From contig JAFAOW010000059.1 in assembly GCA_019247455.1 (NCBI GenBank), forward strand, positions 1 to 33,449: 33,449 bases of DNA. Reading direction: 5' to 3'. Shown piece by piece: positions 14,953 through 22,751 of this stretch. The position numbers and the translations under genes were made by a program. Numbering within the stretch: position 1 is the first letter of the stretch; every line of letters starts with the position of its first letter. This stretch comes from Acidobacteriota bacterium (GTDB taxonomy: Bacteria; Acidobacteriota; Blastocatellia; Pyrinomonadales; Pyrinomonadaceae). The notes beneath the pieces were generated by a model. That model was not told the DNA's origin and did not search any database. It saw nothing but the letters and a program-made list of their open reading frames with translations.

Positions 14953-16920
14953 TCATTTGCGTCCAGCTGTCGCGGCGCGAAGGACCTCGGCGACGCTCCA
15001 GGCCTGCGCCGGAGCTCCTTTTGGATGATGCGGCGGATCTCCGTCGAATATCTCCGAGACCTGACCAACGCATGCCTGCGCCAAATGCTTACGGAATGGA
15101 GCGAGGGTCTCGGCAATACGGCGCTCGGCCTTCTTATCGTTTGAGTGAGTTTTGCGGTAGGCATCAATGAATGGGCCGATCAGCCACGCCCAGACCGTTC
15201 CCTGATGATAGGCGGAATCGCGTTCGGCAGGACCGCCCTCGTAACGGCCTCGATATGCAGGATCTCGCGGCGACAACGTGCGAAGCCCGAACGGGGTCAG
15301 TAATTCGGCCTCGACCTTCTCTACAACCTTTCTTGCTCGCGCCTGATCAAGCATCGAATGATGCAAACTCACCGCGAAGATCTGATTAGGCCGGATACTT
15401 GCATCGTTTTCGTAGTCATTGACGACGTCATACACGCACTGTTCATCGTCGTTCCAAAACAAGGCATTGAAAGAATCGCGAGCATTGGCGGCCATCAAAC
15501 GGTATGTATCTACGCGATCAGAGAGGGCTTCGCCGTCTTGGCGGACAAGAGAGTCCGCGTTCCATTCCGCCATTATGCAAAGAGCGTTGTACCAAAGGGC
15601 CTGGATCTCGACCGGCTTCCCTATGCGGGACGTGACGACGTGACCATCGATCTTGGCGTCCATCCAGGTCAACTGCTGGCCCTCCTCGCCTGCATAGAGC
15701 AGGCCGTCGGTATCTACGTGAATACCGAACCGACTGCCGCGGACATGCCAATCGATAACGTCCGCGAGTTTTGGATAGAGTTCCTGCAGCAGATCGATGT
15801 CGTTTGTCGTCTCGAGATACGCGCGTATGGCCTCGAAATACCAAAGCGTGGCATCGACCGTGTTGTAGTCAGGCGTCTCGTGTTCGTCGGGAAAGCGGTT
15901 AGGCAGCATCCCCTCAGAAATGAATTTCGAGAATTCAAGCAAAATGCTCCTCGCGATGTCGGGTCGTCCGGTGGCGAGAGTCAGTCCGGGCAGCGCTATC
16001 ATCGTGTCGCGGCCCCAATCAGAGAACCACGGATAACCGGCTATGACCGTTTTCCCTCGTCCGCGGCTGACGATGAATTGATCTGCGGCAAGGACCAACT
16101 GCTGATCGAACACGTTGGATGAGTTCGCGGCAGTTATTAGATCGTCTCGCCGTTGACCCTCGCGTCGTCTCGCATCTTCGATATTGGTCAGTTTGATTTT
16201 CGTCGACGCGGCTACATCAGCCGGGCTCGACAGGTCAAACGTAAGCGAGCAAGGCTGATAAAGATTCTCGCGATAGTCGAAACCGCGCTCCTGCTCGATC
16301 GAATATTCGAAATCTCTATACCAGTAGCCTGCCGGCTCGACTCGAGCCGCGTTGTGGTGAAGGTACATCGTCGGCCACGCAGGGTCCGGGTGAAAGGAAA
16401 GGCAATTCACGTCCTCACCGTAGGCCGTCTCGAAACCTTGCTCAACGGTGCGAAGGTGATGGTGGTCCCGGAATGCTAGAAAGGGCTTCAGTTCGAAGGA
16501 GATATCCGATCGTTCGGCTCTCATGATCTGCCACCTGCAAACGGTGGTGTTCTCGCCGTGGATCATGAAGAGCGACTTTTCGACGATCACTCCGTTGACC
16601 TCAAATGTCCAAACCGGCCATGGATCCAAGCGGAAAGCAGTTAGAAACTTGTAGCCCTCCGGCTGGATGGTACCGGGATATCGATTGGCAGAGAGCTCAA
16701 AACGGTCACCGCCGATCACCAAGGCTTCCTCAAATCGTGCGAGGAGTACTGCTCTTCCAAGCGGGGGACGTGTCGCAGCGGCCAGGAGTCCGTGGTATCG
16801 GCGGGTCGCGATCCCTGAAACAGTACCCATGGCGTAGCCGCCGATGCCGTTCGCCTCGAGCCACTCTGCAGAGGCGGACGTTTCAAGGTCAGTACATAAT
16901 TCCCGATCAAGTTCGATCAT
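14953..16920 (-). CDS. Amylo-alpha-1,6-glucosidase / glycogen debranching enzyme (GH133-like)
   Basis: A 655-residue soluble glycoside hydrolase that would remove alpha-1,6-linked glucosyl branches from glycogen or limit dextrin. The N-terminal beta-sandwich region (1-260) includes EWLEANGIGGYAMGTVSG and TRRYHGLLAAATRPPLGR, hallmarks of the archaeal/bacterial debranching enzyme N-domain. The C-terminal (alpha/alpha)6 barrel contains AGYPWFSDWGRDTMIALPGL (294-313), the acidic active-site segment. Later segments are NRFPDEHETPDYNTVDATLW, YAGEEGQQLTWMDAKI, and RDSAYHQGTVWAWLIGPF near the end. Length is usual for bacterial forms. Start ATG 16920 lies 44 bp after the stop of the upstream glucosidase, so the two are probably co-transcribed. 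No signal peptide is seen, which suggests cytoplasmic storage-glucan metabolism. Confidence 0.9.
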   Translation of the reverse strand: MIELDRELCTDLETSASAEWLEANGIGGYAMGTVSGIATRRYHGLLAAATRPPLGRAVLLARFEEALVIGGDRFELSANRYPGTIQPEGYKFLTAFRLDPWPVWTFEVNGVIVEKSLFMIHGENTTVCRWQIMRAERSDISFELKPFLAFRDHHHLRTVEQGFETAYGEDVNCLSFHPDPAWPTMYLHHNAARVEPAGYWYRDFEYSIEQERGFDYRENLYQPCSLTFDLSSPADVAASTKIKLTNIEDARRREGQRRDDLITAANSSNVFDQQLVLAADQFIVSRGRGKTVIAGYPWFSDWGRDTMIALPGLTLATGRPDIARSILLEFSKFISEGMLPNRFPDEHETPDYNTVDATLWYFEAIRAYLETTNDIDLLQELYPKLADVIDWHVRGSRFGIHVDTDGLLYAGEEGQQLTWMDAKIDGHVVTSRIGKPVEIQALWYNALCIMAEWNADSLVRQDGEALSDRVDTYRLMAANARDSFNALFWNDDEQCVYDVVNDYENDASIRPNQIFAVSLHHSMLDQARARKVVEKVEAELLTPFGLRTLSPRDPAYRGRYEGGPAERDSAYHQGTVWAWLIGPFIDAYRKTHSNDKKAERRIAETLAPFRKHLAQACVGQVSEIFDGDPPHHPKGAPAQAWSVAEVLRAATAGRK

Positions 16921-16964
16921 CTAAAGAAGCTTCCGGCGGAGCCACGAAGCGCGCGAAGATGTCC

Positions 16965-19625
16965 TCATTCCCCACTTTGCTCGAGCAGCTTCGCGACCAA
17001 CGCTGTCCAGCCCGTTTGATGGCTGGCGCCCAGGCCGGCGCCATTGTCGCCGTGAAAATACTCATAAAACAAAATGTGGTCGTTGAAGTTTGGGTCCGAT
17101 CGAAACATCTCGTTGTCACCGTAGATGGGTCGTCGGCCCTGTTCATCCTGTAGAAATAAATGTGACATGCGGCGCGAAAGTTCCTGCGAAACTTCCCACA
17201 GGTTCATCATCACACCCGAACCTGTCGGGCACTCGACCTTAAGTTCATCCCCGTAGTAATAATGAAACTTCTGGAGCGATTCGATCATCAGGTAGTTACA
17301 CGGGAACCAGACCGGTCCGCGCCAGTTTGAATTGCCCCCAAAAAGTCCTGTGGTCGATTCGCCCGGCTCGTAATCGACGCGATGCTCCTCACCGTCGACT
17401 TCTAGAACGTAAGGACAGCGCTCGTGAAACTTTGAAAGGGCGCGCAGACCGAAAGGCGACAAAAACTCATGCTCGTCAAGCATGATGCCGAGCACCTGTT
17501 CGAGCCGCTCGCGAAAGGCGATGGCTAGCAGGCGGCGTTCGCCAGCTCCCGCCGTACGGGCACAATTGATCTGAGCGGTCAGATCAGGCCGATTGTCGAT
17601 GAACCACTGCATACGCCGCTTAAAGTCGGGGAGCGCCTCAAGAACCTCAGGTTCGATCGCAGCTACGGCGAACAGCGGGATCAGGCCGACCATCGACCGG
17701 ATCTTGATCGGCGTCGAATACCCCATCTTCTCGATCAAAAGAACATCGTAATAAAAGCCATCCTGCTCATCCCACAATGAGACCTCAGCATCGCCGATGT
17801 TATTCATCGCGTCGGCGATATAAACGAAATGCTCAAAGAACTTACTCGCGACGTCCTCATAGGTATCGTCCTCTATCGATAATTCGAGCGCGATCGCCAG
17901 CATGTTAAGACAGTACATGGCCATCCAGCTCGTACCGTCCGACTGGATCAGTCGGCCGCCTGTCGGCAGCGGCTGCGATCGGTCAAAGATCCCGATGTTG
18001 TCGAGCCCGAGAAAGCCGCCTTCAAACACATTCTTCCCTTCGGCGTCTTTGCGATTGACCCACCATGTGAAATTGAGCAGGAGCTTTTGGAATACGCGCG
18101 CCAGGAACTTGCGATCCCCTTTTCCAGATGCTTTCCTTTCGATCTGGTAGACGCGCAAAGCCGCCCATGCGTGCACCGGCGGATTTACGTCGCCAAATGC
18201 CCACTCATAGGCGGGTATTTGCCCGTTGGGATGCATGTACCATTCCCTGAGCATGAGCAGTAGCTGCTCCTTTGCGAATTTTGGGTCGAGCATCGCAAGT
18301 GGAACAGTATGGAATGCGAGGTCCCACGCTGCGTACCATGGATATTCCCACTTGTCCGGCATTGAAATGACGTCAGAATTGTAGAGGTGTTTCCAGTGGC
18401 TGTTTCGCCCGGTTGATCGGGAAGCCGGCGGCTTCGGCATGGCAGGGTCGCCATCCAGCCATTCCTCGACCACGTAATGGTAGAACTGCTTTGATAAAAG
18501 AAGACCGGCAAAGGCCTGCCTCTGGATCCTTTTTGCGTCGGCCGAAAGTCCATCTGTAAAGCACGCGTAGAATTCATCCGCCTCTGCAATACGCTGTGCG
18601 AAAACATGATCGAGATCAGCAGTGTCAGGAGGATAAGTTTCACGGGAATTAGCAAGACTTAATGAGGGGCCATCGCAGGATGCAAACCTCATTCTGATAA
18701 CCACTTCGGTCCCGGCCGCAATGTCAAGCTTGTAGTTGGCGGCTGCTTTCGTGCCGGACTGCCGCCGGTCGACAGATTTCTTTTCCCCATCGATTAGGTA
18801 ACGATGAAATGCGTCCTTTACGTAGGGCGACTTATTTTCCGCACCGAACAGCCGCTCGTTATTTGTTTCGTTGTTCGTAAAAAGAAGCTCCGGCTGGCCA
18901 TCAAATATCAACCGCCGGTCCCCGATCGCTTCATTTTTGATGAGCATGCCCCCCGGACCACCGGCCCGAATCTCGCCGCCGGACTCGCGCGCGCTCCACA
19001 CCCATGTATTTCGAAACCACACGGTCGGTAGGACGTTGATCGATGCGGTTTCCTTGCCTCGATTCGCAATGGTGATCCTTATGCAAATGTCCTCGGGGTC
19101 GGCCTTGGCATATTCAACGAAAACGTCAAAATACTTGCCGTCGTCAAACACGCCGGTGTCGTAGATCTCGAACTCCGGGTCAGACTTGCTGCGCCGAAGA
19201 TTTTCCTCAACCAGGCCCGTGTACGGAAACTCAGCTTGGGGGTATTTGTACAGGAACTTCATGTACGAGTGCGTCGGCGTGGAGTCGAGGTAATAATAGA
19301 GTTCCTTTACGTCTTCGCTATGATTGCCCTGGTTTCCAGTCAGCCCGAACAGTCGTTCTTTCAGGATGGCATCTCGGCCATTCCATAAGGCGACCGATAA
19401 ACATAAGGTCTGTTCTTTGTCGCAAATGCCGGCGAGGCCGTCCTCATTCCAGCGATATGCACGGGACCGCGCGTGGTCGTGGGGGAAGTATTCCCAAGCC
19501 GAGCCATCAGCTGAATAATCTTCGCGCACCGTTCCCCATGCCCTCTCCGCCAAGTAGGGTCCCCAGCGTTTCCATTGGCGGACGCGTGCGTCGGACTCGG
19601 CGAGGCGCTTTTGCTCTGCGTTCAT
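16965..19625 (-). CDS. GH63-like glucosidase (MGH1-type (alpha/alpha)6 barrel)
   Basis: An 886-residue protein of the bacterial glucosidase family related to GH63 and mannosylglycerate hydrolase. It has no signal peptide. Characteristic segments are [14 protein letters not shown] (25-38), [15 protein letters not shown] (45-59), [51 protein letters not shown] and [18 protein letters not shown] near the C-terminus. The acidic residues in the WDLAFH and FGDVNPP segments are plausible active-site positions but are not assigned here. Related enzymes hydrolyse alpha-linked glucosides such as glucosylglycerate or mannosylglycerate, or oligosaccharides. The long form here lacks a clear biochemical definition. 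It is followed 44 bp later by the debranching enzyme, which suggests joint turnover of glycogen-like or compatible-solute glucosides. ATG 19625 is 28 bp from the divergent MaoC start. Confidence 0.82.
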   Translation of the reverse strand: MNAEQKRLAESDARVRQWKRWGPYLAERAWGTVREDYSADGSAWEYFPHDHARSRAYRWNEDGLAGICDKEQTLCLSVALWNGRDAILKERLFGLTGNQGNHSEDVKELYYYLDSTPTHSYMKFLYKYPQAEFPYTGLVEENLRRSKSDPEFEIYDTGVFDDGKYFDVFVEYAKADPEDICIRITIANRGKETASINVLPTVWFRNTWVWSARESGGEIRAGGPGGMLIKNEAIGDRRLIFDGQPELLFTNNETNNERLFGAENKSPYVKDAFHRYLIDGEKKSVDRRQSGTKAAANYKLDIAAGTEVVIRMRFASCDGPSLSLANSRETYPPDTADLDHVFAQRIAEADEFYACFTDGLSADAKRIQRQAFAGLLLSKQFYHYVVEEWLDGDPAMPKPPASRSTGRNSHWKHLYNSDVISMPDKWEYPWYAAWDLAFHTVPLAMLDPKFAKEQLLLMLREWYMHPNGQIPAYEWAFGDVNPPVHAWAALRVYQIERKASGKGDRKFLARVFQKLLLNFTWWVNRKDAEGKNVFEGGFLGLDNIGIFDRSQPLPTGGRLIQSDGTSWMAMYCLNMLAIALELSIEDDTYEDVASKFFEHFVYIADAMNNIGDAEVSLWDEQDGFYYDVLLIEKMGYSTPIKIRSMVGLIPLFAVAAIEPEVLEALPDFKRRMQWFIDNRPDLTAQINCARTAGAGERRLLAIAFRERLEQVLGIMLDEHEFLSPFGLRALSKFHERCPYVLEVDGEEHRVDYEPGESTTGLFGGNSNWRGPVWFPCNYLMIESLQKFHYYYGDELKVECPTGSGVMMNLWEVSQELSRRMSHLFLQDEQGRRPIYGDNEMFRSDPNFNDHILFYEYFHGDNGAGLGASHQTGWTALVAKLLEQSGE

Positions 19626-19653
19626 GCGTGTGTTGCAATATTATCCCATAACT

Positions 19654-20064
19654 ATGGACATCAAGATCGGCGATACTTTCTCCACCCAACGTGAGGTTAC
19701 CGATGAGCTGATCCGCCAATTTGCCGAATTGTCCGGCGACCGCAATCCTATACACCTCGATGAGGAGTTTGCGTCCAGGACGCGATTTGGCAGGCGGATA
19801 GCTCATGGAATGCTGAGCGGCGCTTTCATCTCTGCCGTGCTTGGCTATGAATTCAAGGAGCGGAAGATCGTCTATTTGTCGCAGTCGATGCGGTTTACCG
19901 CGCCGGCGTTCATCGGGGACACGATAATTTCAACCGCGACTGTTTCGAAGATCCGCGAGGACAAGGGTATCGTCACCCTCGAAACCACATGTACTAAGCA
20001 AACCGGCGAAACGACGCTGACCGGCGAGGCCGTTGTGATGATCCTCGAAACGCTGCCTTCGTGA
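19654..20064 (+). CDS. MaoC family dehydratase ((R)-specific enoyl-CoA hydratase-like)
   Basis: A 136-residue single hot-dog domain. The conserved hydratase motif is present: ELSGDRNPIHLDEEFA with Asp29 and His34 as catalytic pair, followed by FGRRIAHGMLSGAFISA. These are signatures of (R)-specific enoyl-CoA hydratases and MaoC-like dehydratases. It would hydrate trans-2-enoyl-CoA, linking beta-oxidation or fatty-acid synthesis to (R)-3-hydroxyacyl-CoA. ATG 19654 gives the family N-terminus MDIKIGDTFS. A longer frame from 19624 would overlap the divergent glucosidase start and lacks support. The long-chain acyl-CoA synthetase begins 34 bp after the stop, which supports a role in acyl-CoA metabolism. 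Confidence 0.88.
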   Translation: MDIKIGDTFSTQREVTDELIRQFAELSGDRNPIHLDEEFASRTRFGRRIAHGMLSGAFISAVLGYEFKERKIVYLSQSMRFTAPAFIGDTIISTATVSKIREDKGIVTLETTCTKQTGETTLTGEAVVMILETLPS

Positions 20065-20087
20065 TATCCAAACCTAACTGTTAGAAT
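20058..20087 (+). promoter_or_regulatory. Candidate sigma-70-type promoter in front of the acyl-CoA synthetase
   Basis: A TAGAAT hexamer (20082-20087; five of six matches to TATAAT) is preceded 18 bp upstream by TTCGTG (20058-20063), a weak -35 match. It overlaps a short inverted repeat CTAAC-T-GTTAG (about 20074-20084). Transcription would begin only about 4-6 nt before the ATG at 20099, so the message would be almost leaderless, in line with the lack of a ribosome binding site there. Pattern only; not proven. Confidence 0.35.
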
Positions 20088-20098
20088 CGCCCTTTCAG

Positions 20099-21910
20099 AT
20101 GACGGCAGACAATCTCATCGGCTTTGACGCCATTCCGCAGACAATACCGCACTTTTGCTTTGAGGCGTTTACCCGGCATCAGAAGAACGATGCTCTCGGC
20201 GTAAAAGTCGATGGTACGTGGCAGCACATAAGCGGTAGCGATGCCGTGAAGCAGGTCAAAGAGATCGCGGCAGGCTTGTTATCGCTGGGCGTTAACCCGG
20301 GCGATCGACTAGCTATCATCTCTGAGAATCGCCCTGAATGGTCTCTTGTGGATCTTGCAGTGCTTAGCATTCGCGCCGTTTTGGTTCCGATCTATACCAC
20401 GCAGGCCGTCGAGCAGATAAGGTTTATCCTTGAAAATTCCGGCGCCAGGATGCTTTTCATCTCGGGGAAAAAGCTCTGGCGTCATGCGGAGGAAGCGATC
20501 CGCAGCGTTGAGCAGCTCGAGAAACTGATATTTTTTGACGCTGACGGAGCGCCTTCGGATGGATCCCATGCTATATCGCTGAGCCAGATCGAAAGCTCCG
20601 GCACCGACCTTGCGACAGTAGATGAGTCACTATCAAAGATCGATCCTGGTGATCTCGCGACGATCATTTACACATCCGGGACGACCGGCGAGCCAAAGGG
20701 GGTAATGCTCACCCATCAAAATTTCGTATCGAACATAATATCGATCTCAAAAGGCCTTCCGATTCGATTCACTGACCGAAGTCTCTCCGTGCTGCCGCTA
20801 TCGCATATCTTTGAGCGTACGGTCTTTTTCGTGCTGTGCAGCAATGGGGTATCGGTAAATTATTGCGGCTCGTTCGATCAACTGGCCTCGCAGCTCCTCG
20901 AAGCGAAACCGACCATTATGACCGCCGTTCCGCGCCTTTTCGAACAGGTCTATCACAAGATAGTAAAAAAGGGCCGCTCTGCCGGCGGATGGAAGACCAG
21001 GCTTTTCGACTGGTCGCTCGAGGTTGGTCAGGAATACTGGGACGCGAAGGAAAAACGTCAACCGGTTTCTGCCGTGCTTGCTGCTAAACATGCTTTGGCG
21101 AACAGACTCGTCTTTTCGAAATGGCGTGACGGGGTTGGGGGATGTATCAGGTTCTTCGTATCAGGCGGCGCTCCGCTCTCGCGTAAACTTAGCTACGCCT
21201 ATTGGGCCGCCGGCATCCCCATCCTTCAGGGATATGGGATGACCGAGGCACCGATCGATTGTGCGAACCGGCCGGACGACAATAAGGTCGCGTCGATCGG
21301 CAGGCCCTTTGACGGCATCGAGATGAAGATCGGCGATCAGGACGAGGTACTGATCCGCGGGGGAAACGTCATGCAGGGCTATTACAATAATCCCGAAGCT
21401 ACCGCGGCCGTTCTCGACGCGGAAGGTTACTATCACACGGGGGACGTCGGCTATGTCGACCATGACGGTCATTTTTACATCACCGATCGTCTAAAGGACC
21501 TGTTCAAGCTTTCCAACGGAAAATACGTCGCGCCGCTTCAGGTGGAAAGCCTGTTGAAACAAAGCCCGCTGATCTCACAAGCGGTGGTCGTAGGCTCGGG
21601 GCGAAAGCAGGTCGGCGCTCTCGTCGTTCCCGACTGGGAAGCTCTAAAAGATGCCGCGAAGCGAAACGGTGGTTTTTCAGAAGCTTCGCGAGACGAGCTT
21701 TGTTCGGATCCGATCATCGTCAAGCTGATCCAAAACGATGCCGTCGATCTAACACGTGAGTTGAGTGATTATGAGCGCGTTAAGCGCGTCTACCTTCTGC
21801 CGCGTGAATTCTCGATCGACAAAGGCGAAATGACGCCCACGCTTAAGATCAAGAGAAGCGTCATCGATGAAAAGTACCGTGATGAGATCGACGAGATCTG
21901 CGGCGGTTAG
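20099..21910 (+). CDS. Long-chain fatty acid-CoA ligase (AMP-dependent synthetase)
   Basis: A 603-residue ANL-superfamily adenylating enzyme that activates fatty acids to acyl-CoA through an acyl-adenylate. It has the P-loop motif A3 TIIYTSGTTGEPKGVML (about 188-204), then TAVPRLFEQVYHKI, which is typical of the FAA1/long-chain group. Motif A5 follows in GYGMTEAPIDCANRP. GYYHTGDVGYVDHDGHFYITDRLKDLFKLSNGKYV covers A7, A8 and the hinge in separate conserved blocks. Length is as expected. One variation is APIDCANRP after the YGMTE motif, where many relatives have S/T-P-V residues. That may affect acyl-chain specificity, but this is speculation. ATG 20099 follows the MaoC gene by 34 bp. The stop overlaps the convergent zinc-finger gene by 4 bp. 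Confidence 0.92.
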   Translation: MTADNLIGFDAIPQTIPHFCFEAFTRHQKNDALGVKVDGTWQHISGSDAVKQVKEIAAGLLSLGVNPGDRLAIISENRPEWSLVDLAVLSIRAVLVPIYTTQAVEQIRFILENSGARMLFISGKKLWRHAEEAIRSVEQLEKLIFFDADGAPSDGSHAISLSQIESSGTDLATVDESLSKIDPGDLATIIYTSGTTGEPKGVMLTHQNFVSNIISISKGLPIRFTDRSLSVLPLSHIFERTVFFVLCSNGVSVNYCGSFDQLASQLLEAKPTIMTAVPRLFEQVYHKIVKKGRSAGGWKTRLFDWSLEVGQEYWDAKEKRQPVSAVLAAKHALANRLVFSKWRDGVGGCIRFFVSGGAPLSRKLSYAYWAAGIPILQGYGMTEAPIDCANRPDDNKVASIGRPFDGIEMKIGDQDEVLIRGGNVMQGYYNNPEATAAVLDAEGYYHTGDVGYVDHDGHFYITDRLKDLFKLSNGKYVAPLQVESLLKQSPLISQAVVVGSGRKQVGALVVPDWEALKDAAKRNGGFSEASRDELCSDPIIVKLIQNDAVDLTRELSDYERVKRVYLLPREFSIDKGEMTPTLKIKRSVIDEKYRDEIDEICGG

Positions 21911-22236
21911 GCCGGGTCGGCCAGCATCTTACCCTTTTGTTGCAAAAGGCTGTTCAAGGAATCTGAATCCGTGTGGCGCTTTTTGAGCAAAGCCTCGGCC
22001 AATTCAAATAAAGGAGCCGGGATCATTGACGGCTCACTGACCTCGGCATCCATCTCGTCTTCACCAAAGCAGGAATAGAACTCAGTCTCGGCAGAACAAA
22101 ATTCACACGCCGACAAATGGCGGAGGATACGCCGCTCCTCCGCCGCTGAGAAAGTGCCGTTCTGATATTCCATCAGCTCGTAGGAAGACGGGCAACTCTC
22201 ATTTTTTGAGAAGTCGTTCGTTGTTGAAGAGAACAT
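21907..22236 (-). CDS. Small zf-HC2-type zinc-finger protein (anti-sigma-factor-like, no membrane segment)
   Basis: A 109-residue protein with the N-terminal anti-sigma zinc-finger pattern. Cys15 is followed by a helix-turn segment, and then His40, Cys44 and Cys47 occur in RRILRHLSACEFCSAE. This matches the HX3CX2C core of zinc-binding anti-sigma domains. The C-terminal half is acidic and then helical (APLFELAEALLKKRH). There is no transmembrane helix, so it would act in the cytoplasm. Proteins of this type bind ECF-type sigma factors or act as small regulatory adaptors. It is divergently placed across a 515-bp intergenic region from the sigma-like gene at 22752, which makes a functional pair plausible but unproven. 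Its stop overlaps the acyl-CoA synthetase stop by 4 bp. Start ATG 22236. Confidence 0.68.
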   Translation of the reverse strand: MFSSTTNDFSKNESCPSSYELMEYQNGTFSAAEERRILRHLSACEFCSAETEFYSCFGEDEMDAEVSEPSMIPAPLFELAEALLKKRHTDSDSLNSLLQQKGKMLADPA

Positions 22237-22341
22237 AATCGCGCTGCACGCACTTGGGGCGCGTCAATAGCTTTTGACTAGCTAACATCCTGCGTTTGCT
22301 ACACCAAAAATAAATCTGTAATGCATAATTGGTTCCAAAAC

Positions 22342-22462
22342 TTTACACAAGTAAAATCAAGATACCGCCGTAAAACCACAAATTTGAAACACTCAGTGTG
22401 CATCAGACCATTTGTTTTCAAGGGTTTACGTACACTGTATAAACAGTATACATTTGTGTAAA
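22342..22462. repeat. Spaced 9-bp inverted repeat pair with additional TTTAC/GTAAA half-sites
   Basis: TTTACACAA at 22342-22350 has its exact reverse complement TTGTGTAAA at 22454-22462. The first copy also forms a local dyad TTTAC-N4-GTAAA (22342-22355). Further half-sites are GTAAA at 22370-22374 and TTTAC at 22425-22429. The copies bracket the best promoter candidate, an arrangement suited to a regulator that binds two operators and loops DNA. The sequence is AT-rich, so some recurrence by chance is expected. Confidence 0.4.
22425..22452 (+). promoter_or_regulatory. Candidate promoter overlapped by a palindromic operator
   Basis: TTTACG (22425-22430) and TATACA (22447-22452), separated by 16 bp, form a sigma-70-like promoter pointing at the sigma-like gene. 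The -10 region lies inside a perfect dyad TGTATA-N5-TATACA (22436-22452), a position suited to a repressor site. A second, weaker pair is TTGCTC (22469-22474) and TACTAT (22493-22498) with 18-bp spacing, which would start transcription near 22505. All from pattern matching by eye. Confidence 0.4.
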
Positions 22463-22504
22463 AACTTGTTGCTCAAAGGTGCCGGAACTTGCTACTATTT
22501 AAAT

Positions 22505-22630
22505 GTGGACGGCGAGGCGATAACCTCTCTTCCACGTGATCAGATCGGCCGCGACGCTCAGCTGCCGGATCTTACCAAGCTCGTCTACCAATCAAAACTC
22601 GATCGCAGCCGGAGTTCGATCGCATCCTAG
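22505..22630 (+). CDS. Possible 41-residue small ORF in the leader
   Basis: A GTG-initiated frame of 41 codons with unusually protein-like composition (MDGEAITSLPRDQIGRD, then LPDLTKLVYQSKLDRSR). It begins 6 nt after the TACTAT hexamer at 22493-22498, so it would be leaderless, and there is no ribosome binding site. It could be a leader peptide, the remnant of a gene, or a chance frame. It matches nothing that I recognise. Confidence 0.2.
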   Translation: MDGEAITSLPRDQIGRDAQLPDLTKLVYQSKLDRSRSSIAS

Positions 22631-22751
22631 AGAGACTCCGCACCCACCAACCGAGAAGGCAATCTCGGTCCGGCGAAGCTATCTCTGCAGCGCCAATGCG
22701 TTCCGGCCCTCGGCGATCAGATTAGGACAAACTGACAACGGAAGACCGATT
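22505..22751 (+). ncRNA. Possible structured 5' leader of the sigma-like regulator gene
   Basis: If transcription begins near 22431-22505, the message carries a leader of at least 240 nt. It contains a stem of AGATC-GGC pairing with GCC-G-GATCT (one bulge) near 22538-22570. A perfect 7-bp hairpin ACCGAGA-AGGCAA-TCTCGGT (22650-22669) is flanked by AGAGA (22631-22635) and TCTCT (22682-22686), which could close an outer helix, and by CCG/CGG. It does not match a riboswitch class that I recognise; glycine, cyclic di-GMP-I and SAM-I consensus elements were looked for and not found. The leader is followed by a good ribosome binding site GGAAGA before ATG 22752. Existence as a structured RNA is a hypothesis. 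Confidence 0.3.

Larger units (their letters stand above)
22237..22751. promoter_or_regulatory. 515-bp divergent intergenic region
   Basis: The only gene-free stretch longer than 300 bp. The part up to about 22500 is distinctly AT-rich relative to the genes around it and contains inverted repeats and promoter-like hexamers. The part from about 22505 to 22751 returns to genome-like GC content and shows several potential RNA stem-loops. It probably holds the promoters of the zinc-finger gene (minus) and of the sigma-like/Wzy operon (plus). No tRNA, CRISPR or insertion sequence is seen. Confidence 0.7.

Noticed and set aside
15358-16122. Open 254-codon frame on the plus strand
   Set aside because: It lies antisense inside the glycogen debranching gene; it is a by-product of codon bias in GC-rich DNA.
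22631-22690. Glycine or cyclic di-GMP riboswitch
   Set aside because: AGAGA/TCTCT and a GGCAA loop recall these classes, but the conserved core elements of each are missing.
22536-22751. N-terminal extension of the sigma-like gene by 72 codons
   Set aside because: The sequence is not protein-like, while ATG 22752 has a GGAAGA ribosome binding site and a natural N-terminus.
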